Shown in pieces: positions 18,533-28,137 of a stretch of 64,000 bases of DNA. Both the position numbers and the translations under genes were made by a program. The stretch comes from GYS-P2D sp964414425. Its GTDB lineage: Bacteria > Bacteroidota > Bacteroidia > Chitinophagales > Saprospiraceae. The notes under the pieces were generated by a model. The model worked only from the letters and a program-made list of their open reading frames with translations, was not told where the DNA came from and did no database searches. The stretch spans positions 1-64,000 of the forward strand of contig CAYPWL010000014.1 of the NCBI GenBank assembly GCA_964414425.1. The letters run 5' to 3'. Numbering within the stretch: the first letter of the stretch is position 1; each line of letters starts with the position of its first letter.

Positions 18533-18548
18533 GCTCATAGTTGTTTCT

Positions 18549-19859
18549 GTGGACAAGCCGATTCCAAATGGTCTTGCAGGGCTCATTTTCATTGTTTGCA
18601 TTGCCTACTTAGGGTATATACCTGATCAGGCTGATTTCTACAAGATTATTGTGCCTTACACCTTTCTGTTTGGCAGCTATATATACTTGGTGAAGCGATG
18701 TCGATCTTTTAGATTCCTACTCACCCTTGCGATAGCTGCGAGATTCTTACTCATTTTTACCGTTCCCAATTTATCTGATGATATTTTTAGATTTATATGG
18801 GATGGTCGTGCTATACATGCTGGATTGAGTCCTTATGGTAGCCTACCTGTTGATCTCGTCGGTACAGTTCAAGGATTGAGCACTGAGCTATTTGACCTAC
18901 TTAACTCGCCAGAATACTACTCGCTCTACCCTCCGATATCGCAGTTCTTCAACTATTGCTCAACCTTGATCAGCACCGAGACTTATATCGGAGAAGCAAT
19001 TATCTATAAGTCACTACTATTTATCTGTGATTTAGTCCTCATGTGGTTGATGTACCGTATCGTCCAAGCAGCTCAAATCGATTGGAGTCGTATGTATGTA
19101 TATCTACTCAATCCTCTGATCACCATAGAGATCAACGGCAACGCACACTTCGAGGGTGTTATGATCTTATTTTTAGCCGCCTCACTCTACTTTCTGCATA
19201 AAAGCAAGAACATGTACTCCGGAGCAGCATTAGGGGCGTCAGTGGCAAGTAAAATGCTTACCATGATGTACTCGGTGGCGTTGTTTTTCTATACGCCCGC
19301 CAAACAGCGTGTACCGCTTGTCTTAGGTGCTATTTTTATGGGACTCATCCTATTCCTCCCATTAGCTCTCAGCTTACATCAAGACGGTGCTAATGTCTTA
19401 GCCAGTCTTGATCTATATGTCAAGAAGTTTGAGTTCAACGGAAGCTTGTATTATCTATTAAGAGCTATCGGCTATGAAATCTATGGATATAACACCATAC
19501 ATATCTGGGGACCAAAATTATCTATTGTAACGCTGTTAGGTATACTCTATCTCTCGTATAGGACAAGAGAACAGGATTTCAATCATCTTCTCACTATTAT
19601 ATTCTGGTGTACTTTCATTTTCTTAGTTACATCAAGGACAGTCCATCCCTGGTATCTCTCATTAGCTATATTCAGTAGTGTGTTTACCAGATTTAGATTT
19701 CCAATACTTTGGTCCTATCTGATCTTCTTCACGTATATCAATTATAGCTATACTGAGTATCACGAAAATCTCACAGTAGTATTAATTGAGTATAGCTTAG
19801 TGGTCGTCTATGCGCTCTATGAGTATAAAACAAAAAAGCCCCAGGTCATAAAGACTTGA
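18549..19859 (+). CDS. Integral-membrane GT-C family glycosyltransferase (mannosyltransferase-like)
   Basis: A 436-aa protein with about 10-12 membrane helices. The first extracytoplasmic loop has NLSDDIFRFIWDGR with Asp77-Asp78, the acidic pair typical of GT-C enzymes that use polyprenyl-phosphate sugars, followed by GLSPYG. This pairs logically with the DPM-like enzyme two genes upstream, which would supply such a donor. The start is GTG at 18549. Its last codons contain the stem of a terminator used by the convergent gld operon. Confidence 0.85.
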   Translation: MDKPIPNGLAGLIFIVCIAYLGYIPDQADFYKIIVPYTFLFGSYIYLVKRCRSFRFLLTLAIAARFLLIFTVPNLSDDIFRFIWDGRAIHAGLSPYGSLPVDLVGTVQGLSTELFDLLNSPEYYSLYPPISQFFNYCSTLISTETYIGEAIIYKSLLFICDLVLMWLMYRIVQAAQIDWSRMYVYLLNPLITIEINGNAHFEGVMILFLAASLYFLHKSKNMYSGAALGASVASKMLTMMYSVALFFYTPAKQRVPLVLGAIFMGLILFLPLALSLHQDGANVLASLDLYVKKFEFNGSLYYLLRAIGYEIYGYNTIHIWGPKLSIVTLLGILYLSYRTREQDFNHLLTIIFWCTFIFLVTSRTVHPWYLSLAIFSSVFTRFRFPILWSYLIFFTYINYSYTEYHENLTVVLIEYSLVVVYALYEYKTKKPQVIKT

Positions 19860-19863
19860 GGCT
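19832..19863 (-). terminator. Terminator of the gldKLMN operon
   Basis: On the minus strand an 11-bp stem with one mismatch and one G-T pair (19863-19853 with 19847-19837, 5-nt loop) is followed by six T residues. It lies 27 bp after the gldN stop and overlaps the 3' end of the convergent GT-C gene. Confidence 0.75.
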
Positions 19864-19889
19864 CGTAAATTTTCTTATTTAAGCTCTTG

Positions 19890-20783
19890 TTAAAAGGACC
19901 ATAAGTCATGCTCCCAAGCAAAGAGTTCCTGTTTTATTTTCTCCGAGGCAAGTAATCTATCATACTCACTATCAGGATATAAATCCTTCAATCTAAGTCC
20001 TAATGAGTTAGACTCCGCATAGATATAACTACCGAATATCCTCAACTCAAATAGATCATACCAAGACATACGACTGACATCATTAAAGTCTGACACTACT
20101 TGCTCCTTGGCAAGTTGATATCTCGCCTTAGGATAGTATGCCCAAAACATAGGAATCTCATATAGAAACTCTCCTGTATTATCATCGAACTTGTCCTGGA
20201 TAGGTGCAATCCCCAGGATTCTCACCTTAACTGTAGAAGTCTTCTTATCAAAGAACCATACTTCTTTCACTCTGTATCTCTGTATAGATGCAGGATCAAG
20301 AGGGTTCTCAGTGATCGTGATTTTCTCTTCGTAAGTTTCAGGATCATACACTAAAGCCGTATCGATTCTGTTGAGCATAGCTGTCAAATCATCAGCATCC
20401 ATAGCGTCTTTAAACTTCTCATCTCTGAATACAGTAATCTCACCATCCATAGCCATCTCCTGAAGGATTGTGAAAAACGACCGATCTTCATTTCTGAATG
20501 GTTGATTGATCTTCTCACGAGTATCAATCACTCTCCAGATTCTACGCTGCCACATGACATCGTGCTCACTGAGTGGCTCATATTCGATCACTCGACTATC
20601 AGCCATCAATCTTCTATCGACAATATCGTCATAATAAACGCTCAAGTCTTCTTCTTCAAAGATGGTAGACTCGTCTATAGTTTCTTGTTGCTCATCTGGA
20701 TCATTCAAGAAGAAATCATCACCCTGTGCAAATGAAACTGCAACAAAGCCCAGAACTAACAAAAATGACAGTGTATATCTCAT
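19890..20783 (-). CDS. gldN: Gliding motility/type IX secretion protein GldN (PorN)
   Basis: A periplasmic component of the type IX secretion ring. The 297-aa protein has an N-terminal signal peptide ending SFAQ, then a GldN core with RRIWRVIDTREKINQPF and the C-terminal MSWYDLFELRIFGSYIYAES stretch. GldN associates with the lipoprotein GldK at the outer membrane. It is the last gene of the unit, 22 bp after gldM, with a terminator directly downstream. Confidence 0.95.
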   Translation of the reverse strand: MRYTLSFLLVLGFVAVSFAQGDDFFLNDPDEQQETIDESTIFEEEDLSVYYDDIVDRRLMADSRVIEYEPLSEHDVMWQRRIWRVIDTREKINQPFRNEDRSFFTILQEMAMDGEITVFRDEKFKDAMDADDLTAMLNRIDTALVYDPETYEEKITITENPLDPASIQRYRVKEVWFFDKKTSTVKVRILGIAPIQDKFDDNTGEFLYEIPMFWAYYPKARYQLAKEQVVSDFNDVSRMSWYDLFELRIFGSYIYAESNSLGLRLKDLYPDSEYDRLLASEKIKQELFAWEHDLWSF

Positions 20784-20805
20784 AATAAATCTATTCTTAA
20801 AAATC

Positions 20806-22416
20806 TTAGTTTAGAACAAAAGACATCGTCCCTAAATCACGTGATGCAACATCACCTGGACACTTACATTTGATATTCTCAAAGTAGTAACGATCTCCAG
20901 GAACGGCTTTACCCAATATTCTTTTTGAATCTCCATTAAATGTTCCACCAGGATTAACTGCAACTTCAGGATCGGCACGTCTTGGTACTCTCACAAGCTG
21001 GAATCCAGCAATATTACATTTTGCATCAAAGTCAAAACCTTGTAACACTGGGATCACGCCCTTTTGAGCTTTAAATGTACCTGAGCCCATCTTTCCGCTT
21101 CTCTTATTAGATAGCATAGGGATTGGATCAGGAATTCTTTTTACTCTGAAGTCTTTAGACGCCTCAAAGCCAGGAGCATTCAATTTTATTTTAGCGTATT
21201 CGCCATTTTTAGTTGGCTTACTCACTTTTACGTTGAATGTTCCATCAGAATTCTTAGAGATGTTACCACCTCCTGAACCTGCCATAGACACCTTAACTTG
21301 GCTACTTGGCACACCTGCAACTGATACTTCAACTGGGTTATCTACACCGATATAAAACACGTTCATTTTAGAAGCGGATATCGCTGCTGATCGCTCTCCT
21401 ACTTCATACTCATATGTACGCTTGAAAGACTGTGTCTCTCCTGTTACAGGATTCAAGATTGAAGCTTCTACATTATAGTTTTTCTTACCCACACCGTTGG
21501 CTTTAGCCGTAAACTCGGCTACACCATCAGCATTAAGAGTTAAAGGTCTACCATTAACCTTGATAGATACACCAGTGTTTGACTCTGCTGAAGCAGAAGC
21601 ACTCATGAATACCTCAGTCTTGAATGTTTCACCATTGATGACATATGTCTTCTCTGGTGAAGAAACCACAGTGAACTTATCTAATACTACATCTGTACTT
21701 GTCCCCACTTTGTTAGCGAGATAGTTCAAGTATGTAGATTCTGTGCTAATAACGTCGTTTTGAAACTTTCTAAAGATCGGTAGTACCGCTTGGACTGGCA
21801 TCTGCTTAAAGTTAAATGTAGCCCAGTCGAACTGAGTATTTTTGGACTTCGTTGCAGCTTTCTCCTTCCATGTGGCATCATCGATTATCGATGGAATCTC
21901 TTTAGAGAAACTCTCACGATCCTCCTCATCTACAAGGGCCATGATATCGGCTCTATATTTTAATAGATTTGCTTTCAACTCCTCTCCTTTGCCATCTTTT
22001 ACAAGTAATCGAGTCGTAACATCCTTATTTTTCTTTCCTCTAAGCGTGGTAGTTTTCTTACCATCTTTGAAGACATAATCCTCATCATTATATTCTCCAT
22101 CTTGATTACCAGAGGCATCTATGAGGAATTCAATGATATCTTCGAGCTCCTGCTTCATATTAACTGTAAGCTCATGTGCAGGATCGATACGCTCCGCATA
22201 TTGCTCAAGCGCCTTCTTCTTCTTAGCACCATCACGAATCAACTCCGGAAGTGCTTTATTAGATTCTTCGATCGCTTTATTCGACTTAATCAGTCCTTTA
22301 TCTACAATCTTGAAGGCGTTAAAGATCTCCGCAGAGACGTTAAGTGCCAGCATCGCTGTCAATACCAAATACATGATATTGATCATTAGCTGACGGGGTT
22401 CCTTAGGAATTGACAT
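20806..22416 (-). CDS. gldM: Gliding motility/type IX secretion motor protein GldM (PorM)
   Basis: The inner-membrane protein that, with GldL, forms the proton-driven motor of type IX secretion and gliding. The N-terminus MSIPKEPRQLMINIMYLVLTAML contains the single membrane helix; a long periplasmic part follows, built of helical and then immunoglobulin-like domains. The length of 536 aa is typical. It is 31 bp downstream of gldL. Confidence 0.95.
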   Translation of the reverse strand: MSIPKEPRQLMINIMYLVLTAMLALNVSAEIFNAFKIVDKGLIKSNKAIEESNKALPELIRDGAKKKKALEQYAERIDPAHELTVNMKQELEDIIEFLIDASGNQDGEYNDEDYVFKDGKKTTTLRGKKNKDVTTRLLVKDGKGEELKANLLKYRADIMALVDEEDRESFSKEIPSIIDDATWKEKAATKSKNTQFDWATFNFKQMPVQAVLPIFRKFQNDVISTESTYLNYLANKVGTSTDVVLDKFTVVSSPEKTYVINGETFKTEVFMSASASAESNTGVSIKVNGRPLTLNADGVAEFTAKANGVGKKNYNVEASILNPVTGETQSFKRTYEYEVGERSAAISASKMNVFYIGVDNPVEVSVAGVPSSQVKVSMAGSGGGNISKNSDGTFNVKVSKPTKNGEYAKIKLNAPGFEASKDFRVKRIPDPIPMLSNKRSGKMGSGTFKAQKGVIPVLQGFDFDAKCNIAGFQLVRVPRRADPEVAVNPGGTFNGDSKRILGKAVPGDRYYFENIKCKCPGDVASRDLGTMSFVLN

Positions 22417-22447
22417 TTCTTAGATATTAATCGTTAGCTAATAATTA

Positions 22448-23062
22448 TTACTTCGCTGAGTTGAACGCACCGAGTACGTTGCCGTATACAGAGTTCAAAG
22501 AAGACAAGTTTCTGTTTAGAGAAGACATCTGATCTTTGTACATCTTAGTATCTTCTACTGTTTCTGATAATGCAGACATTGCCTCATTTAACTTACCATA
22601 AAAGTTATGAGTCGCTTGTAATTGTTGAGATGTTTCACTAAAATCAATTTCTTGAAGTGCCTTCAATGAGCCTAAGCTCTTGGACATAGATTGAAGTTCG
22701 TCAAGCATGCCGCCTAACTGATTTTCTACAACCTCAGCATTGAGAGATCTTGAATCATCTGCTGCTCCGATCATATTAACTGCTCCACCTGAAAGTGGCG
22801 CTAAAGCCGCATTATGCTTATCAAGACCTGGATATAATTTTTCCCAGTAGTAATCTTTCTCTGGTCCGATAAGACCTAAGAAGAAGAATAAAACAGCCTC
22901 TACTACAAGACCTACTGTAAGAAGGTCAATTTTTATTCCAGCTACAACCGGTTGCTCCCAAGACTGGATTTTGTAAAGTGCCCCTAACATCACGAGTGCC
23001 GCTCCAACACCAATCACTAAATTTTTCAAGTATTTGAAGCCAGAAGAATGTAAAAAACTCAT
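22448..23062 (-). CDS. gldL: Gliding motility/type IX secretion motor protein GldL (PorL)
   Basis: A 204-aa inner-membrane partner of GldM. Two N-terminal helices (about 13-30 and 43-63) are present, the second with a buried glutamate in VVEAVLFFFLG, the residue linked to proton use in the family. A cytoplasmic helical tail with predicted coiled coil follows. The gap to gldK is 87 bp and holds a small inverted repeat. Confidence 0.95.
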   Translation of the reverse strand: MSFLHSSGFKYLKNLVIGVGAALVMLGALYKIQSWEQPVVAGIKIDLLTVGLVVEAVLFFFLGLIGPEKDYYWEKLYPGLDKHNAALAPLSGGAVNMIGAADDSRSLNAEVVENQLGGMLDELQSMSKSLGSLKALQEIDFSETSQQLQATHNFYGKLNEAMSALSETVEDTKMYKDQMSSLNRNLSSLNSVYGNVLGAFNSAK

Positions 23063-23133
23063 AGGAAATTGATTTAAAAAAAAAGGTTTATTGTTGAATA
23101 AATTTTAAAAGAATGGGGAGTTTATATATTTCA

Positions 23134-23153
23134 CTAATAGTCTATACTATTAG
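23134..23153. repeat. Inverted repeat at the gldK stop codon
   Basis: CTAATAGT-CTAT-ACTATTAG is a perfect 8-bp inverted repeat with a 4-nt loop; it overlaps the gldK stop and stands in the 87-bp gldK-gldL gap. It lacks a T-run on the minus strand, so an mRNA-processing or stability hairpin is more likely than a terminator. Confidence 0.45.
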
Positions 23154-24397
23154 AAATCGTCAATCGATCGACCCAAATATGTCATAGCACATCTGAATCC
23201 TATAAATGATTTGGCAGAATCTTGATACTCATAATCACGAGCATCAGTTCTTAAAAAGTAGTGTACATCTTTCCATGATCCACCTCTAACTACCTTAAGC
23301 TTGTAAGCTGCTGGATCATCATCCTTAGCGTTATACTTAAGGTCTGGGTTTAAGTCATGTATATGCTGATATGCATTAGCGGTGTATGTTGTCTCAGTCC
23401 ATTCTGACACGTTACCCGCCATGTTGTATAATCCAAAGTCATTAGGGAAGTAAGAATCGATAGGAACGGTATATTCTCCACCATCCTCTCTATAGTTACC
23501 TCTGCCTGGTTTGAAGTTTGCAAGGAGGCATCCCTTGCTATTACGTACATAATATCCACCCCAAGGGAATGGCGCTTGATCCCTGCCACCACGTGCAGCG
23601 TACTCCCACTCAAATTCTGTAGGGAGTCTAAAGTTTTCTACTAAAGCATTAGTTTCCGCCACTCCATCGTTCCAGATCTTAGTTCTCCAGTGACAGAATG
23701 CTTGAGCTTGAGGCCATGTGACCCCAACTACTGGATAATCATCAAATGCTACATGATCGAAGTAGTGTCTCGTCATTGGCTCATTATAACTATAACTGAA
23801 GTCTCTAATCCATACGAATGGATCAGGTGCTATATTGACAGTTTTTTGTTCTATTACTTCGGATCTACGACCTGCATAGTTACCGCTTGCGGCCTTCTTC
23901 CAATTGATCCAATCGTACGTGTAATCCAAGAGAGACGTATTGAGTTCTCTTTTTCCACTAAATGAATTGTCTTTAGTGTAGAACATTTCTTCGAGGTCTT
24001 CAGACTCATAATCTAAGTCTAACTCCCAATCGATCTCTTCATTACCGTAGTCATCCTCAATATAGTCTCCCATGATCTCATGACCTTTGTAGTCACGTAC
24101 CCACTCGACAAACTGACGATACTCGTTATTAGATATTTCTGTCTCATCCATGTAGAACCCAGTAACAGAGATTGCTTTCGGACGTGTCATGTAAGAACTA
24201 AAAATATCCTGGTCACTTTGACCAACGGTTAGATTTCCAGAAGGCACATATACCATACCATATGGATTGGGGATACCCTTCCATTTAGGTCTTTCTTGTG
24301 ATCCTACTAATTGACCACCATTATCTCTTCCGCATCCAGTGAAAATGATAAGAGCGACGAAACAACAAAGGCTGATGTTGAAGCTTTTAAGTGTCAT
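23150..24397 (-). CDS. gldK: Type IX secretion/gliding lipoprotein GldK (PorK)
   Basis: An outer-membrane lipoprotein of 415 aa that forms the periplasmic ring with GldN. The signal peptide ends IIFTGC. The body is a formylglycine-generating-enzyme-like (FGE-sulfatase) fold: VPSGNLTVG, DETEISNNEYRQFV, FRLPTEFEWEYAARGG, NMAGNVSEWTE and VVRGGSW are visible. It is followed by gldL, gldM and gldN. A 202-bp gap separates it from the upstream PorP/SprF-type gene. Confidence 0.95.
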   Translation of the reverse strand: MTLKSFNISLCCFVALIIFTGCGRDNGGQLVGSQERPKWKGIPNPYGMVYVPSGNLTVGQSDQDIFSSYMTRPKAISVTGFYMDETEISNNEYRQFVEWVRDYKGHEIMGDYIEDDYGNEEIDWELDLDYESEDLEEMFYTKDNSFSGKRELNTSLLDYTYDWINWKKAASGNYAGRRSEVIEQKTVNIAPDPFVWIRDFSYSYNEPMTRHYFDHVAFDDYPVVGVTWPQAQAFCHWRTKIWNDGVAETNALVENFRLPTEFEWEYAARGGRDQAPFPWGGYYVRNSKGCLLANFKPGRGNYREDGGEYTVPIDSYFPNDFGLYNMAGNVSEWTETTYTANAYQHIHDLNPDLKYNAKDDDPAAYKLKVVRGGSWKDVHYFLRTDARDYEYQDSAKSFIGFRCAMTYLGRSIDDF

Positions 24398-24433
24398 TTT
24401 TAAATTACTATTTGAAACTAATTCCTTTAGAAC

Positions 24434-24450
24434 TTTATAGAAACTATAAA
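24434..24450. repeat. AT-rich inverted repeat upstream of gldK
   Basis: TTTATAG-AAA-CTATAAA is a perfect 7-bp inverted repeat centred about 45 bp before the gldK start, in a 202-bp gap (24398-24599). Nothing else in that gap, including a TAnnTTTG box, is recognisable. Confidence 0.35.
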
Positions 24451-24599
24451 CTAATAACGGATAGTATGTTATGTTCTAATAAATTGACAATAAACTGACA
24501 TACTTACCCTCTCAAAAAACGTGCTAATATTGATATTATTTTAAAATCGTCTATTTGTAGAGACACGAAATAGATTATCGTCCCTATATATGAAACGGA

Positions 24600-25574
24600 T
24601 TAATTATATCTCGGGTTGTAGATAATAGACGGATACTCCCCTGTTTTAATCTTTTTATTCAAGTTGTAGTTGACGATAAACTCATGTGTGCCGTCGTGAA
24701 ATGTGCTCAAGCCAGAAATGTTGAAATCAAAAGAATAAGAGAGCCTGATGTTGTCATTGAGCTGTGCTCCGCCGATGAAATTAATCGCATCTCGGGAGTT
24801 AGCTGTGAATCCTCGGACCGTTAATCCGCCAAAAACACTTTCGTAATAAACCAGAGCTCCGACATCTACTTGAGTTTGAGTAAAGTCAGACCGTATCAAG
24901 ATATTGGGAGCAACAGTGAACAAGTCACCGACAGGGATGTCTGTTTTAGCATAAATCGTCAGCAGTTCTGAAGCATTGAATTGAGACGAACCAGCCTCAA
25001 AACCATTTGAAGGCGGATTATCGAGGCTCAAGCCAAACTCTCCATAGTCATTAACCAAGTAGAGCCCTATCCCCCACCAGGGGCTAACACCCCTCAAATT
25101 ATTAGTCAAGAGTATAGGGTCATTGAGGTCAACCACATTATCTATTACAGATCCCATAGGAGTGCGAAGGACTGAACCATCTATCTCAACTTGATTCACC
25201 CCTATCCTGCCACCAAATGATAATAAACCTACAATTGACTCAAAAACATAATTGTACGAGCCAGATATGTTGACTCTATTGAGTGGACCTAATCGATCAT
25301 TTTCAAGCGCTAACCCCACACTGCCGTCAAGTGCATACAGCGGTAGATGCACATTGATAAATTGCGTAGAAGGCGCACCTTCAAATTGTGTCCACTGCGT
25401 CCGCAAGCCAGCGGTAATGCTGAGAGATCTATCTAATCCTCCATAAGCTGGATTAAACTGATAGCGATTTAGCATGAACTGTGTATACTGGGGAGCTTGC
25501 TGAGACGATAGCGTCGTAATCATCACTGATGAAAAGATTAGAACGAGACTACTATATAGTATGTGGCTCCGCAT
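24600..25574 (-). CDS. PorP/SprF-family outer-membrane protein
   Basis: A 324-aa outer-membrane barrel with a signal peptide ending TLSSQ. The N-terminal QYTQFMLNRYQFNPAYGG motif is the signature of the PorP/SprF family, proteins that anchor type IX secretion cargo or adhesins. Immediately upstream of gldKLMN is the porP position in Porphyromonas, so a core role is likely, but the family has many paralogues. Confidence 0.9.
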   Translation of the reverse strand: MRSHILYSSLVLIFSSVMITTLSSQQAPQYTQFMLNRYQFNPAYGGLDRSLSITAGLRTQWTQFEGAPSTQFINVHLPLYALDGSVGLALENDRLGPLNRVNISGSYNYVFESIVGLLSFGGRIGVNQVEIDGSVLRTPMGSVIDNVVDLNDPILLTNNLRGVSPWWGIGLYLVNDYGEFGLSLDNPPSNGFEAGSSQFNASELLTIYAKTDIPVGDLFTVAPNILIRSDFTQTQVDVGALVYYESVFGGLTVRGFTANSRDAINFIGGAQLNDNIRLSYSFDFNISGLSTFHDGTHEFIVNYNLNKKIKTGEYPSIIYNPRYN

Positions 25575-25598
25575 AAAGTGTAAAGTAATATTTATCCC

Positions 25599-26366
25599 TT
25601 ATAGTTCAAATTGAAGTCCATCATATGCTGCATATACGTCAGCTGGCAGCTCTTTGGACCATTGAGATACGGGTCCGAGGAGATGACTCATATGTATGAG
25701 GTAGGCTCTCTTACTGGGCGAAATCCTCTCTATATATGCGAGAGCTTGCTCAATGGTATTATGTGAGTGGTGAGGCTGTTTCCTAAGGGCATCTATGAGT
25801 AAGTAATCGATGCCTGCGAGAGCAGAAATAGTCTCATCGGGAAACTGATTGGCATCCGTAAAATATCCCATCCGCCCGACTCTAAACCCAAGAATTGGCA
25901 ATCTGCCGTGCATAACCCGTAATGGTAGTAAGCTAAGATCGTTGATGATAATCTTTTCATTAGGTATTATTGGAATCAATTGAAAGCTGGGGGCGCCAGG
26001 ATATGGCAACTCACCAAAGGCATAATCAAATTTAGCTCGGATCGAATCTATGACCCTCTGCTCGGCATATATCGGCATGGGTGCACGCTTCATGAAGATA
26101 AACGGTCTCAGATCATCTAAGCCTATGATATGGTCATTATGCTCATGAGTAATCACAACCGCATCAAGATGCGCAACCTCAGCCCTAAGCATCTGCTCTC
26201 TAAAGTCCGGGCCAACGTCTATCACAACATTGGTATCTCCATGAGATATTAAGGCACTACACCGCAGTCGGCGATCATAGGGATCAGCAGAGGTGCACGC
26301 AGCACACTTGCATCCTATAACTGGAATACCCTGAGAGGTTGCGGTACCGAGAATGGTTATGAGCAA
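25599..26366 (-). CDS. Metallo-beta-lactamase-fold hydrolase, PhnP-like
   Basis: A 255-aa cytosolic metal hydrolase. The N-terminus has GTATSQGIPVIGCKCAAC with Cys19, Cys21 and Cys24, resembling the extra zinc site of PhnP, a cyclic phosphodiesterase. The metal motif THEHNDH (His74, His76, Asp78, His79) is intact, with later DANQF and HMSH segments. No phosphonate genes are nearby, so the substrate is open. The porP-like gene follows after 24 bp. Confidence 0.85.
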   Translation of the reverse strand: MLITILGTATSQGIPVIGCKCAACTSADPYDRRLRCSALISHGDTNVVIDVGPDFREQMLRAEVAHLDAVVITHEHNDHIIGLDDLRPFIFMKRAPMPIYAEQRVIDSIRAKFDYAFGELPYPGAPSFQLIPIIPNEKIIINDLSLLPLRVMHGRLPILGFRVGRMGYFTDANQFPDETISALAGIDYLLIDALRKQPHHSHNTIEQALAYIERISPSKRAYLIHMSHLLGPVSQWSKELPADVYAAYDGLQFEL

Positions 26367-26390
26367 GAACTAAGATTATAGCTGTGAAAA

Positions 26391-26597
26391 TTATTTTTCA
26401 ATAATATCAGCCAAAATAGTTCTAAGATTGTCTATGCGGGATTCTAAGTCTAAAAATTTGTTGACTACAACGACTTTTCTGGTCTCAAGGACACAGTAGC
26501 CTGATTTAAAGTTGCCTTTCTCAAAGCGCACGGTGTATTCAAACTCCTTAAAACGATCGATTAATTTCTGTAATCTATATCTTGAGGCTTTAGCCAT
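26391..26597 (-). CDS. Small conserved-type protein of unknown function (68 aa)
   Basis: A basic 68-residue protein beginning MAKASRYRLQKLIDRF and ending in a helical segment. No signal peptide, membrane helix or known motif is visible. It lies 24 bp upstream of the MBL-fold gene on the same strand and its boundaries fit the operon, which supports it as real. It may be the first gene of the unit leading to gldKLMN. Function unknown. Confidence 0.65.
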   Translation of the reverse strand: MAKASRYRLQKLIDRFKEFEYTVRFEKGNFKSGYCVLETRKVVVVNKFLDLESRIDNLRTILADIIEK

Positions 26598-26614
26598 TGC
26601 TTACATATTAAAGT

Positions 26615-27262
26615 GTGAATATATATAAATTACCTAAATGTGTTGAAATATTTTGGTGGCATAGCTTACCTACTATAACTGTAGTCTTATTCGCATTCCT
26701 CCTCAGTGAAACAACCACTGCACAAACATTTATTGGAAGAATCCATGGAGGGATAAATCTCAGTCAACTTTCTGGTGATGATCTGAATGGTTTTAGCAAA
26801 GCTGGCTTACATGTTGGAGGAAGTATCAGCTACCCTTGGGCAAATCAACAAAAACAGATTGCAATAGAATTGCTCTATCAACAGAAAGGCAGCAGTGGCT
26901 CTGATCTTAATGGGTTACGTCAGTTCATCGGCATTAATAGTCTGTCCCTACCTCTCGTATATAGATGGGGAGAGTGGTATAATGATCAGTCTGATAGACA
27001 TAACTTTTATGTTGAAGTAGGCGCAGTCGTCAACTCTATCATAGGAGTGAGTTCTGAAAACACCTTCTTCGATACGTTTACTGACGACTTCAACGACTTC
27101 GACTGGGGGCTCCTTGGAGGCATACATATTAACTTAGGCCAAAGGTTAAGCACCACTATTCGCTATGAAAGATCGATCAGCAACATTTATAGTGATCCGC
27201 TACTCAACATTAGAGGGCTACAAAGTTTTCTGTTTACACTAAGATTAGATTACCGATTATGA
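26615..27262 (+). CDS. Outer-membrane beta-barrel protein, PorT-like
   Basis: A 215-aa protein with a signal region ending TTTAQ, then alternating strands beginning GGINLSQLSG and ending LFTLRLDYRL with a terminal hydrophobic residue, the pattern of small Bacteroidota barrels (outer-membrane protein beta-barrel domain). The start is GTG at 26615. Its stop overlaps the ATG of the downstream Ppx/GppA gene (ATGA). Function not identifiable. Confidence 0.75.
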   Translation: MNIYKLPKCVEIFWWHSLPTITVVLFAFLLSETTTAQTFIGRIHGGINLSQLSGDDLNGFSKAGLHVGGSISYPWANQQKQIAIELLYQQKGSSGSDLNGLRQFIGINSLSLPLVYRWGEWYNDQSDRHNFYVEVGAVVNSIIGVSSENTFFDTFTDDFNDFDWGLLGGIHINLGQRLSTTIRYERSISNIYSDPLLNIRGLQSFLFTLRLDYRL

Positions 27263-28137
27263 CGATTAGAGCAGCAATTGACATAGGCACTAATACCTCT
27301 CATATTATTATAGCCTCCGTAGATTACGAGCGCATAGACAAGATCCTGTATCGTAAACGATTCTATACCTACATTGCTATGGACGGCATAGAGCACATCA
27401 GTGAGGCTGCCAAGGCAAGATTGTATGACGCGATGAGTCACTTCAGTAATATGATTAGCGATCATGATGTCGAATCTGTGCGTGCTGTAGGTACAGAAGC
27501 TTTACGCTCAGCTGGTAATGGACAAGAGATCCTCGAACATATCTCAACTCAATATGAAATAGACATCGAGATTATAAGTGGCGAGCGGGAAGCTCAATTG
27601 ATCTATCAAGGCGTGTCACAGATTACCGATCTAACTGATAAAAGCTCAGTAATCATAGATATCGGTGGTGGTAGCGTTGAGTTCATCCAAGTTGTCTCTG
27701 GTAAAGTTGTCCAGTTAGATAGCATCCCAGTTGGCATTGCAAGGCTATATGAGCAGTTTCATCTGTCTGAGCCCATATCTCATGATGAAGTCAATCGTAT
27801 TCATACACACCTAAATAAGACGTGTGGAGCCTTAATCAATAACCTCCCTGATGATGCCACTGTGATAGGCTCTGCTGGTACTTTTGAAGTTCTATCCAAA
27901 GTTGAATCGCCTGCTAAAATGGGAACAATCAGCAGACAGCAATTCTTACAAGTGCATAATCAGATTATCGCTATGGATCTTGAGACTCGTCAGAATACAG
28001 ATCAGTTGCCACCTGAAAGGGCTCGATATATTGTGACTGCTCTAATACTGGTCAAGTATCTTTTTGACTCGACAGAATGTAACGAGATACTCGTGAGTCG
28101 ATATGCACTTAAAGAAGGTTTAATTGTTGATTTTTAG
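27259..28137 (+). CDS. Ppx/GppA-family phosphatase (exopolyphosphatase-like)
   Basis: A 292-aa ASKHA-fold enzyme that hydrolyses polyphosphate or pppGpp. The N-terminal DIGTNTSHIIIA and central VIIDIGGGSVEF phosphate motifs are present; GTEALRSAGNG and GSAGTFEVL are also typical. The C-terminal HD-like domain of long GppA proteins is absent, so it is the short form. It overlaps the preceding barrel gene by 4 bp. The DtxR-like box for the next gene overlaps its stop. Confidence 0.9.
   Translation: MTIRAAIDIGTNTSHIIIASVDYERIDKILYRKRFYTYIAMDGIEHISEAAKARLYDAMSHFSNMISDHDVESVRAVGTEALRSAGNGQEILEHISTQYEIDIEIISGEREAQLIYQGVSQITDLTDKSSVIIDIGGGSVEFIQVVSGKVVQLDSIPVGIARLYEQFHLSEPISHDEVNRIHTHLNKTCGALINNLPDDATVIGSAGTFEVLSKVESPAKMGTISRQQFLQVHNQIIAMDLETRQNTDQLPPERARYIVTALILVKYLFDSTECNEILVSRYALKEGLIVDF

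Noticed and set aside
22102..22393. Two overlapping plus-strand open frames opposite gldM.
   Set aside because: Both are shadows of the helical N-terminal part of gldM and show no independent signals.
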